Assembly: GCA_023398495.1 (NCBI GenBank)
Contig: JAEWSG010000019.1
Coordinates: 1 to 59,920 of the forward strand
Direction of reading: 5' to 3'
Source: Bacillota bacterium
Lineage (GTDB): Bacteria > Bacillota > Clostridia > Acetivibrionales > Acetivibrionaceae
Length of the DNA stretch: 59,920 nt
The notes under the pieces were generated by a model. That model was not told where the DNA came from. It ran no database searches and worked only from the letters and a program-made list of their open reading frames with translations. Positions 1-8,098 of the stretch are shown here, in pieces (positions within the stretch are counted from its first letter, which is position 1; every line of letters starts with the position of its first letter). The position numbers and the translations under genes were made by a program.

Positions 1-124
1 TTTTGCCTAATCCTTTCTTCAGATTCCAGTTCACACTGGACACCCTTGGCTTCGGCTGTATCCTTCCCACTGTCGGGTGGATTGGGGACTTTCACCCGTT
101 AGAACGTGTGCTCACTGGGCACAC
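1..124 (-). mobile_element. Group II intron, 5' end (rest lies left of the window)
   Basis: Read on the minus strand, the intron begins at 124 with GTGTGCCC, the GUGYG-type 5' splice end of bacterial group II introns. It continues through a segment containing TAACGGGTGAAAGTCCC and the stretch AGCCGAAGCCAAGGGTGTCC, which I recognise from the domain I region of clostridial group II introns. The catalytic 3' part and any reverse transcriptase are beyond the left edge. The 5' splice junction falls inside an open reading frame (see 125-199). Confidence 0.8.
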
Positions 125-199
125 CAACAATAAAGCAAGAGCAACAATTCGTCTTAATACTTTTGCTCTGATACTCTTTATGTCAGAAGTATTGTTCAT
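125..199 (-). pseudogene. N-terminal exon of a membrane or exported protein, interrupted by the group II intron
   Basis: An ATG at 199-197 follows directly on the TAA stop of the upstream zinc-ribbon gene, with a good ribosome binding site (AAGGAAGG, about 9 nt upstream) inside the end of that gene. It opens a frame of 25 codons with a charged start and a hydrophobic run (RRIVALALLL) like a signal peptide or membrane anchor. The frame then meets the intron 5' end at 124. This would be the third gene of the zinc-ribbon operon. Its identity is unknown because the rest is outside the window. If the intron splices, the gene may still be functional. Confidence 0.6.
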
Positions 200-991
200 T
201 TAATCAGCCTTCCTTTGCAAAGAATATCTACCATAAAGTTCACCTGCGTATGTTTCAAACTCATCTCCATAGGTATCTTTTAAGGTACAAAGTTCTTTTA
301 TTTCTTCATCACTCAATCCATATTTATACTTGAGATAAGCTGTAACTTCTGTTATATATTCCTGATAATAATCATTATTTTCAGGGAAAATCTCTTTTTC
401 GTCTGAAAAACTTTGTTCTAAATAATTATAAACACTATGGGCACAACTCAATAAGTTGTAATAGTGGTACCTTGATCTCTCTTCATAGTATGAAACATCT
501 TCCCCGTCTGCAAGCTTCTTTTGGCTGTCTTCAAAGAATCTGCTATACATTAAAAAGTATTTCATACTATCATAAAGCTCTCTTATCTGAAAATAAATCG
601 GATAATCAGAATGGCTAAGGTGGTTTTCATACATATATGTGAAGATTTCATCAAGTCTATTTTCTTTATGCATTTCTTCGAGAGCTAAAACATGTTTTTC
701 CTCAACTCCATCAATTGTTGAATACGATTCATACGTAATAATACTAATTCCAATGGATATTGCTGTAACAGCAATCAGCATCACAATGCTTATCAGAACA
801 AATCTGTTAAGAACCCTGACAATAATATCCGGTGCAGCCTCCAATAAGGCTTTACGCTTTTCGCTATTAAAAATATTGAACAAGAATTCCATTTCCTGCT
901 TACGCTTAATATAAATTCCATTTTCTGTTCCACAATATTTGCATGCCGGTAACTTTGAAGCAACTGGTGCACCACAATTTTTGCATTTCAT
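200..991 (-). CDS. Zinc-ribbon membrane protein of unknown function
   Basis: The product is 263 residues. It begins with a rubredoxin-like zinc ribbon (CKNCGAP at residues 3-9, CKYCGTE about 10 residues later), followed by a basic stretch, one transmembrane helix around residues 65-90, and a charged, Tyr/Glu-rich, probably extracytoplasmic C-terminal region of about 170 residues. I chose the ATG at 991 because AAAGGAAA lies just upstream and because an upstream start at 1051 would overlap the preceding gene. Only 19 bp separate it from the similarly built gene at 1011-1787, so the two are probably co-transcribed. The N-terminal zinc ribbon plus single helix is common in uncharacterised Firmicutes envelope proteins. 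I cannot assign a function. Confidence 0.7.
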   Translation of the reverse strand: MKCKNCGAPVASKLPACKYCGTENGIYIKRKQEMEFLFNIFNSEKRKALLEAAPDIIVRVLNRFVLISIVMLIAVTAISIGISIITYESYSTIDGVEEKHVLALEEMHKENRLDEIFTYMYENHLSHSDYPIYFQIRELYDSMKYFLMYSRFFEDSQKKLADGEDVSYYEERSRYHYYNLLSCAHSVYNYLEQSFSDEKEIFPENNDYYQEYITEVTAYLKYKYGLSDEEIKELCTLKDTYGDEFETYAGELYGRYSLQRKAD

Positions 992-1010
992 AATATTTTT
1001 CCTTTCAATG

Positions 1011-1787
1011 CTAATACTCCTCTTTGATTCCAAGACGGTTGCAAATTCCATCAGCTATATTCATGAGAGTTTCGTCTCTTTCTATAGTGTCTTTCTGAAT
1101 TTGAGCTTCTCTTACCGTTTTAATTTCCTGTTCGGTCATACCAAGTATTTCAGAAAGGAAGGTCTCCGATTCTGTCCTGAAGTCTAAAAAGATATTTTCA
1201 TTCCCCCGGACTGCATTGTCACTAGTTTTTTCCTCAGTCAACTCACTCAGCTCGTTATAATCTTCAAGAATTGCGTATACTACTATAGGAAACACATAAT
1301 CGCCTGTTTCAACTCTATTCTTGTACTCTCTTATATAAGCCATATCTCTCCAAGCTAAAATAACTTCATAATATTTGTCAGCCTTGAACGAAAAAATATT
1401 TTTATCATAATAATATTCACTAAGCCCTTCATAATCACCATTTTGATATAGTACGTCAATTTCCTTTAAAAATCTCTCTTCAGCCTTTTTTTCTGCGTTC
1501 TTTTGAAATGCAGAAAAAATTTCCGATACTGTATAGCTTATAATAATAATGCCTATTAAGACAATTACTGAAACCACAAAAACTTTTCCGGACTTTTTAG
1601 AAATTTTTCTTCCCTCTTCTTTTGTTTCCTCTTTGACATTTTGAATCCTACCAATAACTTTTCCTACTTCTTTTTCGTAAATTTTATCTGAAAGCTCGGA
1701 ATTTTCGCTCAGGCAAAAAGGACACTCAAGAACATCATCCTCTAATTCAGCGCCACAATTTTTACATAGCACTATACAATCCCTCAT
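1011..1787 (-). CDS. Zinc-ribbon membrane protein, structural partner of the next gene
   Basis: The product is 258 residues. It has an N-terminal zinc ribbon (CKNCGAE then CPFCLSE), a basic linker rich in Lys/Glu, one transmembrane helix around residues 68-92, and a 160-residue charged C-terminal domain. The layout matches the downstream gene at 200-991, although the C-terminal sequences are not obviously alike. The ATG at 1787 has no clear ribosome binding site. A GTG at 1772, giving a protein beginning at VLCKNC, is preceded by GAGGG at 8 nt and may be the true start. It heads an operon of at least three genes, the last cut by a group II intron. Function unknown. Confidence 0.7.
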   Translation of the reverse strand: MRDCIVLCKNCGAELEDDVLECPFCLSENSELSDKIYEKEVGKVIGRIQNVKEETKEEGRKISKKSGKVFVVSVIVLIGIIIISYTVSEIFSAFQKNAEKKAEERFLKEIDVLYQNGDYEGLSEYYYDKNIFSFKADKYYEVILAWRDMAYIREYKNRVETGDYVFPIVVYAILEDYNELSELTEEKTSDNAVRGNENIFLDFRTESETFLSEILGMTEQEIKTVREAQIQKDTIERDETLMNIADGICNRLGIKEEY

Positions 1788-1869
1788 TTCATATATGTAT
1801 AACTTAAATATACTATATCACAGCAAAAGCTGCAATTAAAGTAGTTAGTTCCGCTTTGTTCATGAATTC

Positions 1870-1910
1870 AAAAAAAAACAGGCTATCGCTTTTTTAAAAG
1901 CGACACCCTG
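1870..1910 (-). terminator. Rho-independent terminator after the peptidoglycan-binding gene
   Basis: On the minus strand a GC-containing hairpin (CAGGG...GTCGCTT / AAGCGA...CCTG, 1879-1910) is followed by an unbroken run of at least eight T. It lies just downstream of the stop codon at 1938 and separates this gene from the zinc-ribbon operon. Confidence 0.85.
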
Positions 1911-1937
1911 CTCTTTAATCAATGTTTAAAAAATAAG

Positions 1938-3035
1938 CTAAAAACCGTTTTTTTCAGCCCATTCGGCAGCATTTCTCAATGCTTGCTGATGTTTTGAGTC
2001 AACTTTGTTTGTTCCGTGTGTTCTGCTGTTCAAGAAATGAACATCAAATACACCACTCATATTGTTTCCTTTAACAGCATCCAGATTATCACCACCGCCA
2101 TATCCACCACTTCTGCTCTTAACGTATGTATTAGCCGGTGAACCTTCTACTCCAGCATGCGGCATTCCTGCCATAGAAGCTGCCAATGCTCTACCGTTTA
2201 CTGTTATCAATATAGGTCTTCTTTCCCAGCTCCACTCGCCGCCATAAATACTTTTCATTATTTTTGTATCTGCTGCAGTAAGTGTTTCACAGTCTGCATG
2301 GTTGTGACCAAAAGTCCTTTTTATTTTAAAAGTGCGCCCAGTTCGGATATCGTAAACTTCAGCGATATCTCCTTTTCCGAAAATATTTTCTGCTCCGCCG
2401 TACCACGAAACAATATAACCACCAGTCCTGTCAACACTACTTCTTGATACAGTTGTTTCTTTTACAGAAGCCGCAGAAGTGCCGGTACTTCCCATCAACT
2501 TGCTTATTTTAGTCAGAGTTACATTCCCAGCTATTCCATCCTGAGTAAGACCATACTTCTTTTGAAGTTTCTTTACTGCCGCCTTAGTAAGACTTCCAAA
2601 ATAGCCTGTAGGGTTAACACTAAGATAACCAAGTTTTTTTAAATTACTTTGCAGTTGTGTGACTCTGCTACCGCTCATACCTTCTTTTAAAGCTCCAGTA
2701 CTGCTAGAAGACCTTGAAGCCGTAGTTGTCTTTGCATCCAAAAGCTTATTGATTAAAGAAAAAGTCTTGTTTCCTGCGATTCCATCACCATCTAGACCAT
2801 TGCTCTCTTGAAGCCTTTCAACCGCTGATTTGGTAAGAGACCCATAATAGCCTGTCGGACTTACTTTGAGATAACCTAGTGTCCTTAAATCCTTTTGAAG
2901 TGATGTTACATCGCTTCCTTCCATACCTTCCTTTAACACTCTGGATGCGGCAAAAGTCTGCATAGAACAAACCGAAAACATGCTAACAAAACAAAAAACA
3001 AATACTGCTAATAATACTGCCTTTTTCTTTAGCAT
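1938..3035 (-). CDS. Secreted protein with two peptidoglycan-binding repeats
   Basis: The product is 365 residues. It has a signal peptide (residues 1-30, ending near TFAAS), then two PG_binding_1-type repeats (about residues 36-92 and 115-176) with the LQ.DLR.LGYL..SPTGYYGSLT pattern, a Ser-rich linker, and a C-terminal domain from about 205 to the end containing GHNHADCETLT and FDVHFLNSRTHGTN. That C-terminal domain recurs in clostridial cell-wall proteins but I cannot name its activity; His and Asp residues suggest metal binding or hydrolysis. The protein probably acts in the cell wall or spore cortex. The start ATG follows AGAGGGGGG. The gene lies directly behind a c-di-AMP riboswitch whose last helix abuts this ribosome binding site, so expression is probably repressed when c-di-AMP is high. 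Confidence 0.85.
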   Translation of the reverse strand: MLKKKAVLLAVFVFCFVSMFSVCSMQTFAASRVLKEGMEGSDVTSLQKDLRTLGYLKVSPTGYYGSLTKSAVERLQESNGLDGDGIAGNKTFSLINKLLDAKTTTASRSSSSTGALKEGMSGSRVTQLQSNLKKLGYLSVNPTGYFGSLTKAAVKKLQKKYGLTQDGIAGNVTLTKISKLMGSTGTSAASVKETTVSRSSVDRTGGYIVSWYGGAENIFGKGDIAEVYDIRTGRTFKIKRTFGHNHADCETLTAADTKIMKSIYGGEWSWERRPILITVNGRALAASMAGMPHAGVEGSPANTYVKSRSGGYGGGDNLDAVKGNNMSGVFDVHFLNSRTHGTNKVDSKHQQALRNAAEWAEKNGF

Positions 3036-3047
3036 CTAATCCCCCCT

Positions 3048-3165
3048 CTGGCTTACGAGGTTAGTTGACGGGTTAGGTAGAAGAGAACCCCTCCCGGCAA
3101 GCCGGAATTAACCCCAAAAATATATCCCCCGTTTCTCTAGTTTTTTATATAGAGAATTAAGCAAC
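3048..3165 (-). promoter_or_regulatory. c-di-AMP riboswitch (ydaO/yuaA type)
   Basis: The minus strand carries the conserved 3' signature CTAACCTCGTAAGC (3051-3064) preceded by CCCGTCA, and a 5' CGGGGGA block (3125-3131). These are hallmarks of the ydaO riboswitch. The closing helix can form between GCTTA (3158-3162) and TAAGC (3051-3055), with a small CTCTA/TAGAG hairpin inside. The aptamer ends about 8 nt before the ribosome binding site of the peptidoglycan-binding gene. The known ligand of this class is c-di-AMP, and most members turn expression off. Confidence 0.9.
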
Positions 3166-3577
3166 ATAATTGTATCACTTTGCAGACAAATAATAAATGC
3201 AAAAATAATACCTTAAGTTATTAACCTTTGTACATATAATTACGTGATTCAAGTGTGCGCCTTTCCCTTGCCCTTTATATTTTATACAAATATTTTTTAT
3301 CTGTAAACACTTTGCATAAAAAACCACTCCAATTTTTATCTGATTTTTGTTTTTTATGCCTAAAAATAACCCTTATACTTTTTATTTTTTCCATAATTAT
3401 AAAGGATTTTTTTAATATTTATTGAATATAAATATAATACCTTTTAGGAATGGAAGCTACAATCAAAGCAGAAAGTTCTGCTACCAAACTATAGAACAAT
3501 GTCTTCATAGAAAAGCTTAGTAAGAAACAAACTATATATGAAGAATAAGGTATGACTAAAATATACGTTCCTACTCT
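3166..3577. other. AT-rich intergenic stretch between divergent genes
   Basis: About 410 bp between the riboswitch and the leader of the sugar-nucleotidyltransferase gene. I see no plausible coding frame. A short hairpin, AGCAGAA/TTCTGCT, lies at about 3467-3483. The promoters of both flanking genes must lie here, but I cannot pick single -35/-10 pairs with confidence in such AT-rich sequence. Confidence 0.4.
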
Positions 3578-3647
3578 GGATAACGAGAAAACTTGATTTT
3601 ATAACGTTTTCAAAATATAAGAATAGGAAGTTATTTTTTCGTTATCC
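3578..3647 (+). promoter_or_regulatory. Structured 5' leader of unknown class
   Basis: A perfect 9-bp helix GGATAACGA (3578-3586) / TCGTTATCC (3639-3647) encloses about 52 nt. Within the loop a second helix, GAAAAC/GTTTTC, can form. The structure ends 45 nt before the start codon at 3692. It matches no riboswitch class that I know. It could be an RNA control element or, if read as DNA, a palindromic protein site. Confidence 0.4.
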
Positions 3648-3691
3648 CTAACTATACACCGCGATAAGATTTGTGAAAGGATGGTCCTTAA

Positions 3692-6136
3692 ATGAAAGCA
3701 ATTATAATGGCTGGTGGTGAAGGATCAAGATTACGCCCTCTTACATGTGATATGCCAAAGCCCATGGTACCTGTGATGAATATACCGATAATGGAGCATA
3801 TAGTTAACTTGCTTAAATCACACGGTATCACCGAAATAGGCGTTACTTTAATGTATTTGCCCCAAAAAATCAAAGACTATTTTGGAAACGGCTCTCATTT
3901 TGGGGTTAATATTCATTATTTTACTGAAGATACCCCGCTTGGAACTGCAGGCAGCGTAAAAAATGCAGATGAGTTTCTTGATGAAACTTTTATCGTAATA
4001 AGCGGAGACTCACTGACAGACATGGATATAACCCAGGCTGTTGAGTTCCATAAGTCTAAAAAGTCAAAGGCAACTCTGGTTTTGACACGAGTGGATGTTC
4101 CTTTGGAATATGGTGTTGTAATCACCAATAAAAAAGGAGCAATAACAGGCTTTCTGGAGAAACCAAGTTGGAGCGAAGTTTTCAGTGACACTGTCAATAC
4201 AGGCACTTATATACTAGAGCCGGAAATACTGGATCACATGGTAAAAGGCCAAAAAACAGATTTCAGTCAGGATCTTTTTCCTATGTTGCTTGATAAGAAG
4301 GAGCCGATGTTCGGATACGTCATGTCAGACTACTGGTGTGACATAGGAGACCTTCATGCCTATCTTCAAGCACATTACGACGCTCTTGAAGGTAAAGTCA
4401 GATTAAACATGAATCTAACTGAACTCAAGGATGGAGTATGGGTTGGTACAGGTGCAATTATCGACCCCCATGCAATTATTAACTCTCCCTGCGTTATAGG
4501 CGACAATTGCCGGATTGGAAGCGGTGCAGTAATTGACAGTTTTAGTGTTTTGGGAAGCAACAATGTAATCGAAGCTGAAGCAAGCATGAAGAGAAGTGTC
4601 CTCTGGAACGGAAACTATATTGAATACGGTTCTGAGATAAGGGGAGCTATTCTTTGTAATAAAGTGAATCTCAAGCATTATGTACGTATATTTGAAAATG
4701 CAGTGGTAGGGGATAACTGTATCATAAATGAACGGGCTATTTTAAAGCCTAATATTAAAATATGGCCCCAAAAGACTGTAGATCCGTTAGCTATTGTTGA
4801 CAGAAATATTATCTGGGGCTCAAGACACTCTAAAACAATTTTCGGTGAAAACGGCCTTTCAGGTATAATAAATGTTGATATTTCTCCTGAGTTTGCAACC
4901 CGTTTGGGTGCCGCATATGGTTCCATATTCAAAAAAGGCTCAAAAGTTATTGTCAGCTCAACTACCTCCAACTCTGCAAGAATGTTCAAGCACGCTTTTA
5001 TTTCCGGTATGCTGTCGGTTGGTGTAGAAGTATTTAATATGAGTAGTCTTCTTACTCCGATTTCACGTCATGCAATCAGCTTCCTTTCTGTTGAAGGCGG
5101 AATACATATAAAACTCAGTGATGACAATCCAAACAAATTGAGAGTAGACTTTATGGACGCAAAAGGTGCCAGTATCAGCAGAGTTATGGAACGGAAAATT
5201 GAAAATTCTTTCTTCCGTGAAGATTTCAAGCGTTGTTCCGGCGAAGAAATAAGCAGGCTCAACAATATAACCGATTTTAAAAACTACTATGTACGTTCCA
5301 TACTTAATGAAATAGATACGGATGCGATAAGAAACAGCACTCCAAAGATTTGTATCGTATCTCCTTCCGACTTCGTAATATCCATAGTAGTACCTATGCT
5401 CACTGACCTTGGATGTAAGGTTGCAAGTTTTTCGTCGGCAAATTTAAATGAGATTGATGCAATTGTCGATGAGATACAAAGTAATGACGCAAATTTCGCT
5501 GCCTTTATAGACAGCAATGGTGAAACTTTGGTTCTCATTGATAAAAACGGAAATACTGTAAAGGATGATATGTTCATTTCCCTGACCTCTCTGATTTCTT
5601 TTAAAACAAATCCGGGATCAAAGGTGGTTGTTCCGATAACTGCACCCTCAATAATTGAAGCTTTAGCTGAAAAATACGATGGTAAGGTAGTACGAACCAA
5701 AACATCGCCCCAGGCAGTCATGGAACAGATGCTCAATTATAATCTGTTTAAAAACAGAGAAAATATGAATCAATTTCTTTTGAATTTTGATGCACTTGCA
5801 GGACTTATCAAAATTCTTGAATTCTTATGTGTAAAAAATACAACCTTAACGGAAACACTCAAAGAAATACCTGATTTCTACGTAAGTAAAAAGAAAATAT
5901 TCTGTCCATGGGAATTAAAAGGACGAGTTATGAGAACTCTAATAACTGAAAAGAATGGTGAAAAGGTTGAACTACTGGACGGCGTTAAATTCATACTAAA
6001 TAACGGCTGGGCTCTTGTCCTTCCTGACGCTGACCTTCCACTTTGCAGAGTGTATTCAGAGGGGGACACCCCCAATGTTGCTGAGATAATCTCAGAAAAA
6101 TATCTTGATAAGATTAAGACAATTATTAATTCATAG
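3692..6136 (+). CDS. Fused sugar-phosphate nucleotidyltransferase / phosphomannomutase-like protein
   Basis: The product is 814 residues. Residues 1-230 form a nucleotidyltransferase with MAGGEGSRLRPLT at the start and a GTAGS motif. About 250-350 are left-handed beta-helix repeats, and about 375-814 resemble a phosphogluco/phosphomannomutase. The family makes GDP-mannose or a related NDP-sugar for polysaccharide and envelope synthesis in the cytoplasm. The mutase half looks degenerate: where active enzymes have the phosphoserine loop TASHNP, this protein reads KLSDDNP at about residue 475. It may therefore be a regulatory rather than catalytic domain, while the nucleotidyltransferase half looks intact. 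The start has AAAGGATG upstream. A hairpin (6142-6165) separates it from the next gene. Confidence 0.85.
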   Translation: MKAIIMAGGEGSRLRPLTCDMPKPMVPVMNIPIMEHIVNLLKSHGITEIGVTLMYLPQKIKDYFGNGSHFGVNIHYFTEDTPLGTAGSVKNADEFLDETFIVISGDSLTDMDITQAVEFHKSKKSKATLVLTRVDVPLEYGVVITNKKGAITGFLEKPSWSEVFSDTVNTGTYILEPEILDHMVKGQKTDFSQDLFPMLLDKKEPMFGYVMSDYWCDIGDLHAYLQAHYDALEGKVRLNMNLTELKDGVWVGTGAIIDPHAIINSPCVIGDNCRIGSGAVIDSFSVLGSNNVIEAEASMKRSVLWNGNYIEYGSEIRGAILCNKVNLKHYVRIFENAVVGDNCIINERAILKPNIKIWPQKTVDPLAIVDRNIIWGSRHSKTIFGENGLSGIINVDISPEFATRLGAAYGSIFKKGSKVIVSSTTSNSARMFKHAFISGMLSVGVEVFNMSSLLTPISRHAISFLSVEGGIHIKLSDDNPNKLRVDFMDAKGASISRVMERKIENSFFREDFKRCSGEEISRLNNITDFKNYYVRSILNEIDTDAIRNSTPKICIVSPSDFVISIVVPMLTDLGCKVASFSSANLNEIDAIVDEIQSNDANFAAFIDSNGETLVLIDKNGNTVKDDMFISLTSLISFKTNPGSKVVVPITAPSIIEALAEKYDGKVVRTKTSPQAVMEQMLNYNLFKNRENMNQFLLNFDALAGLIKILEFLCVKNTTLTETLKEIPDFYVSKKKIFCPWELKGRVMRTLITEKNGEKVELLDGVKFILNNGWALVLPDADLPLCRVYSEGDTPNVAEIISEKYLDKIKTIINS

Positions 6137-6141
6137 AAAGA

Positions 6142-6165
6142 CATGCTCTATAAGCAAAGAGCATG
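6142..6165 (+). terminator. Intergenic hairpin between the nucleotidyltransferase and pseudouridine synthase genes
   Basis: CATGCTCT (6142-6149) and AGAGCATG (6158-6165) form a perfect 8-bp stem six bases after the stop codon at 6136. Only a weak T-containing tail follows, so it may be a partial terminator or attenuator rather than a full stop. Confidence 0.4.
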
Positions 6166-6184
6166 CTTAAAGCAAGGGAGTAAT

Positions 6185-7156
6185 ATGCAGACTTTTACTA
6201 TAGCAGAAGCTAGTGCAAATAAACGTATTGATAAAGTTTTAAAGGATAAATATACAAATATGCCACAAAGTTTTATGTATAAGGCATTCAGAAAAAAAGA
6301 TATAAAAGTCAACGGTATACGGGTTAAAGAAGATTATACTGTTAAATTTGGAGACAAAGTAGAAGTATTTATAATTGATGAAATACTGGAAGGCAAAACT
6401 ATATCTGAAGCTTCGGATTTTTCTAAGGCTTTTGCAATAGTATATGAGGATAAAAACCTGATAATAGTTAATAAAAATCAGGGTATACCTGTCCATCCCG
6501 ACAAAGACCAGACCGAAAACACCCTGATTGACCTTGTTACAGCATATATCCGGGGGAAGGAATCTCAGGGCAAATTAACCGGTTCATCGCCCGCTCTATG
6601 TCATAGATTGGATCGTAATACGGGTGGTCTGGTAATCCTTGCGAAAAACAATGCTGCACTTAAAGTTATGCTTGATAAAATCAAAAACAAGGAAGTTAAA
6701 AAGTATTATCAATGTGTGGTTAAAGGCAAGCCGGAGAAAACACAAGGAGTTCTAAAGGCATATCTTGAAAAAGACGAGAGAAAAAGCCGTGTCTACATAA
6801 ATGACTATAAAACAAGAAATTCTCTGGAAATTATCACAAAGTATAAAACAATTTCAACCCTTTATAATATAACCTCCGATACTAATGCAAGCCTTTTGGA
6901 AGTTGAGTTGGTTACCGGGAGGACTCATCAGATAAGAGCTCACATGGCATATATAGGTCATCCGATAATCGGTGACGGCAAATATGGCGACAACTCTCTG
7001 AACCGTGCATTAAAAATGAAGCATCAGGCACTCTGGGCATACAAGCTGAAGTTTGAATTTACATCAGGCGGAGGGATTCTAAGTTATCTAAATGGAAACG
7101 AGTTTAAAGTCATACCTGATTTCGGCAGCGTTTTAGGTGATGGAAAATATATATAG
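6185..7156 (+). CDS. RluA-family 23S rRNA/tRNA pseudouridine synthase
   Basis: The product is 323 residues. An N-terminal S4 RNA-binding domain (about residues 8-60, with SFMYKAFRKKDIKVNG) is followed by the pseudouridine synthase domain with the catalytic motif HRLDRNTGG, whose Asp forms the covalent adduct with uridine, and the conserved VTGRTHQIRAH. It converts specific uridines in structured RNA to pseudouridine. Which uridine cannot be told from sequence. The ATG at 6185 is chosen because AAGGGAG lies 5 nt upstream. A start at 6143 lies in the intergenic hairpin and is unlikely. Confidence 0.88.
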   Translation: MQTFTIAEASANKRIDKVLKDKYTNMPQSFMYKAFRKKDIKVNGIRVKEDYTVKFGDKVEVFIIDEILEGKTISEASDFSKAFAIVYEDKNLIIVNKNQGIPVHPDKDQTENTLIDLVTAYIRGKESQGKLTGSSPALCHRLDRNTGGLVILAKNNAALKVMLDKIKNKEVKKYYQCVVKGKPEKTQGVLKAYLEKDERKSRVYINDYKTRNSLEIITKYKTISTLYNITSDTNASLLEVELVTGRTHQIRAHMAYIGHPIIGDGKYGDNSLNRALKMKHQALWAYKLKFEFTSGGGILSYLNGNEFKVIPDFGSVLGDGKYI

Positions 7157-7348
7157 AATGCTTTGTAAGGGCTTGACAATAGTGCACTTTAAAGAGCCAG
7201 AGCGACGAGCCCTGACTCTTTTAATGTACAGTTCAGTTAAACAATTTCTCAATTCAAATACTCAAACAAATTCGCTATATATAATAATATCCGGTGAAAA
7301 CAAGATGTCTATATTTTCACATCTCTGAAACACGCTATTTAAAGCCAT
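7157..7348. other. Intergenic region with palindromes between convergent genes
   Basis: An imperfect hairpin (AAAGAG..CAG / CTG.CTCTTT, about 7190-7222) may end the pseudouridine synthase transcript. A near-perfect palindrome, GCTATTTAAA/TTTAAATAGC (about 7333-7356), overlaps the stop codon of the following minus-strand gene. A 63-codon frame here has no ribosome binding site and no protein-like features. Confidence 0.35.
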
Positions 7349-7924
7349 TTAAATAGCACCAAACAATGGAGCAAGATCAATTGTAAGTTCCGGAAATACA
7401 TTTACCTTTATCTTGTCGGTCTCAGTGTAGGATTCAGGTCTTCCATAACGATTATTATCTTGGAGAGTAAATACGGAAATTATTCTACCTTCAGGCTCTA
7501 CTATCCAATACTCTTTAACACCCGACTTTTCATATTTGTTGAATTTCATTATTTTATCGTTTTTTGCTGTAGAAGGAGATGATATTTCAATTATAAGCGA
7601 AGGAATACCAAAATATCCGGTCCCTTTCAATCCCTTTCTGTCACATACAATCAAAATATCCGGTTGAACAACAAAAGTTGTCTCTTCGTCCTTTTCATTA
7701 CCTTCAGGAAGCCTTAAATCAAAAGGTGCAGCAAAAACCTGACATTCCTTCCCTAATAAATATGTATGAAACTGCGAAAGCAATGCCGCAGATAATGCTT
7801 GATGCTGCCAAGATGGCGCTGCTTGCATAAGCGGAAGACCATCAATTATCTCCCATCTTTCATTTTCCGGCCAAGTTAAATAATCTGCATAAGTATATTT
7901 CCTATCCGCTTGTGGTAATGGCAT
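7349..7924 (-). CDS. Uma2-family (DUF820) putative endonuclease
   Basis: The product is 191 residues. It has the full Uma2/DUF820 pattern: YTYADYLTWPENERWEIIDG at the start, VQPDILIVCD in the middle, PSLIIEISSPST, and a Lys in the final strand region (KYEKSGVKEYWIVEP). These form a PD-(D/E)XK-like nuclease fold with Asp and Glu as likely metal ligands. The family is abundant in cyanobacteria and Firmicutes and its role is unproven; several members are mobile-element cargo. The start at 7924 is set by GAGGGGTG 7 nt upstream. The longer frame up to 7963 lacks such a site. It stands alone between convergent genes. Confidence 0.8.
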   Translation of the reverse strand: MPLPQADRKYTYADYLTWPENERWEIIDGLPLMQAAPSWQHQALSAALLSQFHTYLLGKECQVFAAPFDLRLPEGNEKDEETTFVVQPDILIVCDRKGLKGTGYFGIPSLIIEISSPSTAKNDKIMKFNKYEKSGVKEYWIVEPEGRIISVFTLQDNNRYGRPESYTETDKIKVNVFPELTIDLAPLFGAI

Positions 7925-8021
7925 AAAATCACCCCTCGCTATATATGATACCACAAATTCCATATTGATAAAACTCTTCTACTTGTTTTTGTAATATTCT
8001 AAGAAATCTCATAGGGAAAAT

Positions 8022-8060
8022 AATAGGACAAAGGGACAATGTTTGTCCCTTTGTCCTATT
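8022..8060. repeat. Perfect GGGACA/TGTCCC palindrome
   Basis: A 17-bp perfect inverted repeat (8022-8038 and 8044-8060) with a 5-nt loop reads AATAGGACAAAGGGACA and its complement. It resembles REP-type palindromes and sits in the gap between the Uma2 gene and the CAP gene. A related copy lies 40 bp away (8099-8125). Confidence 0.75.
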
Positions 8061-8098
8061 TGAGGTCTTCCCAACCTTGTCCTTGATTCTTAACAAGC

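Noticed and set aside
7137..7328. A 63-codon plus-strand frame after the pseudouridine synthase gene
   Set aside because: It starts inside the upstream gene, overlaps terminator-like hairpins and shows no protein character.
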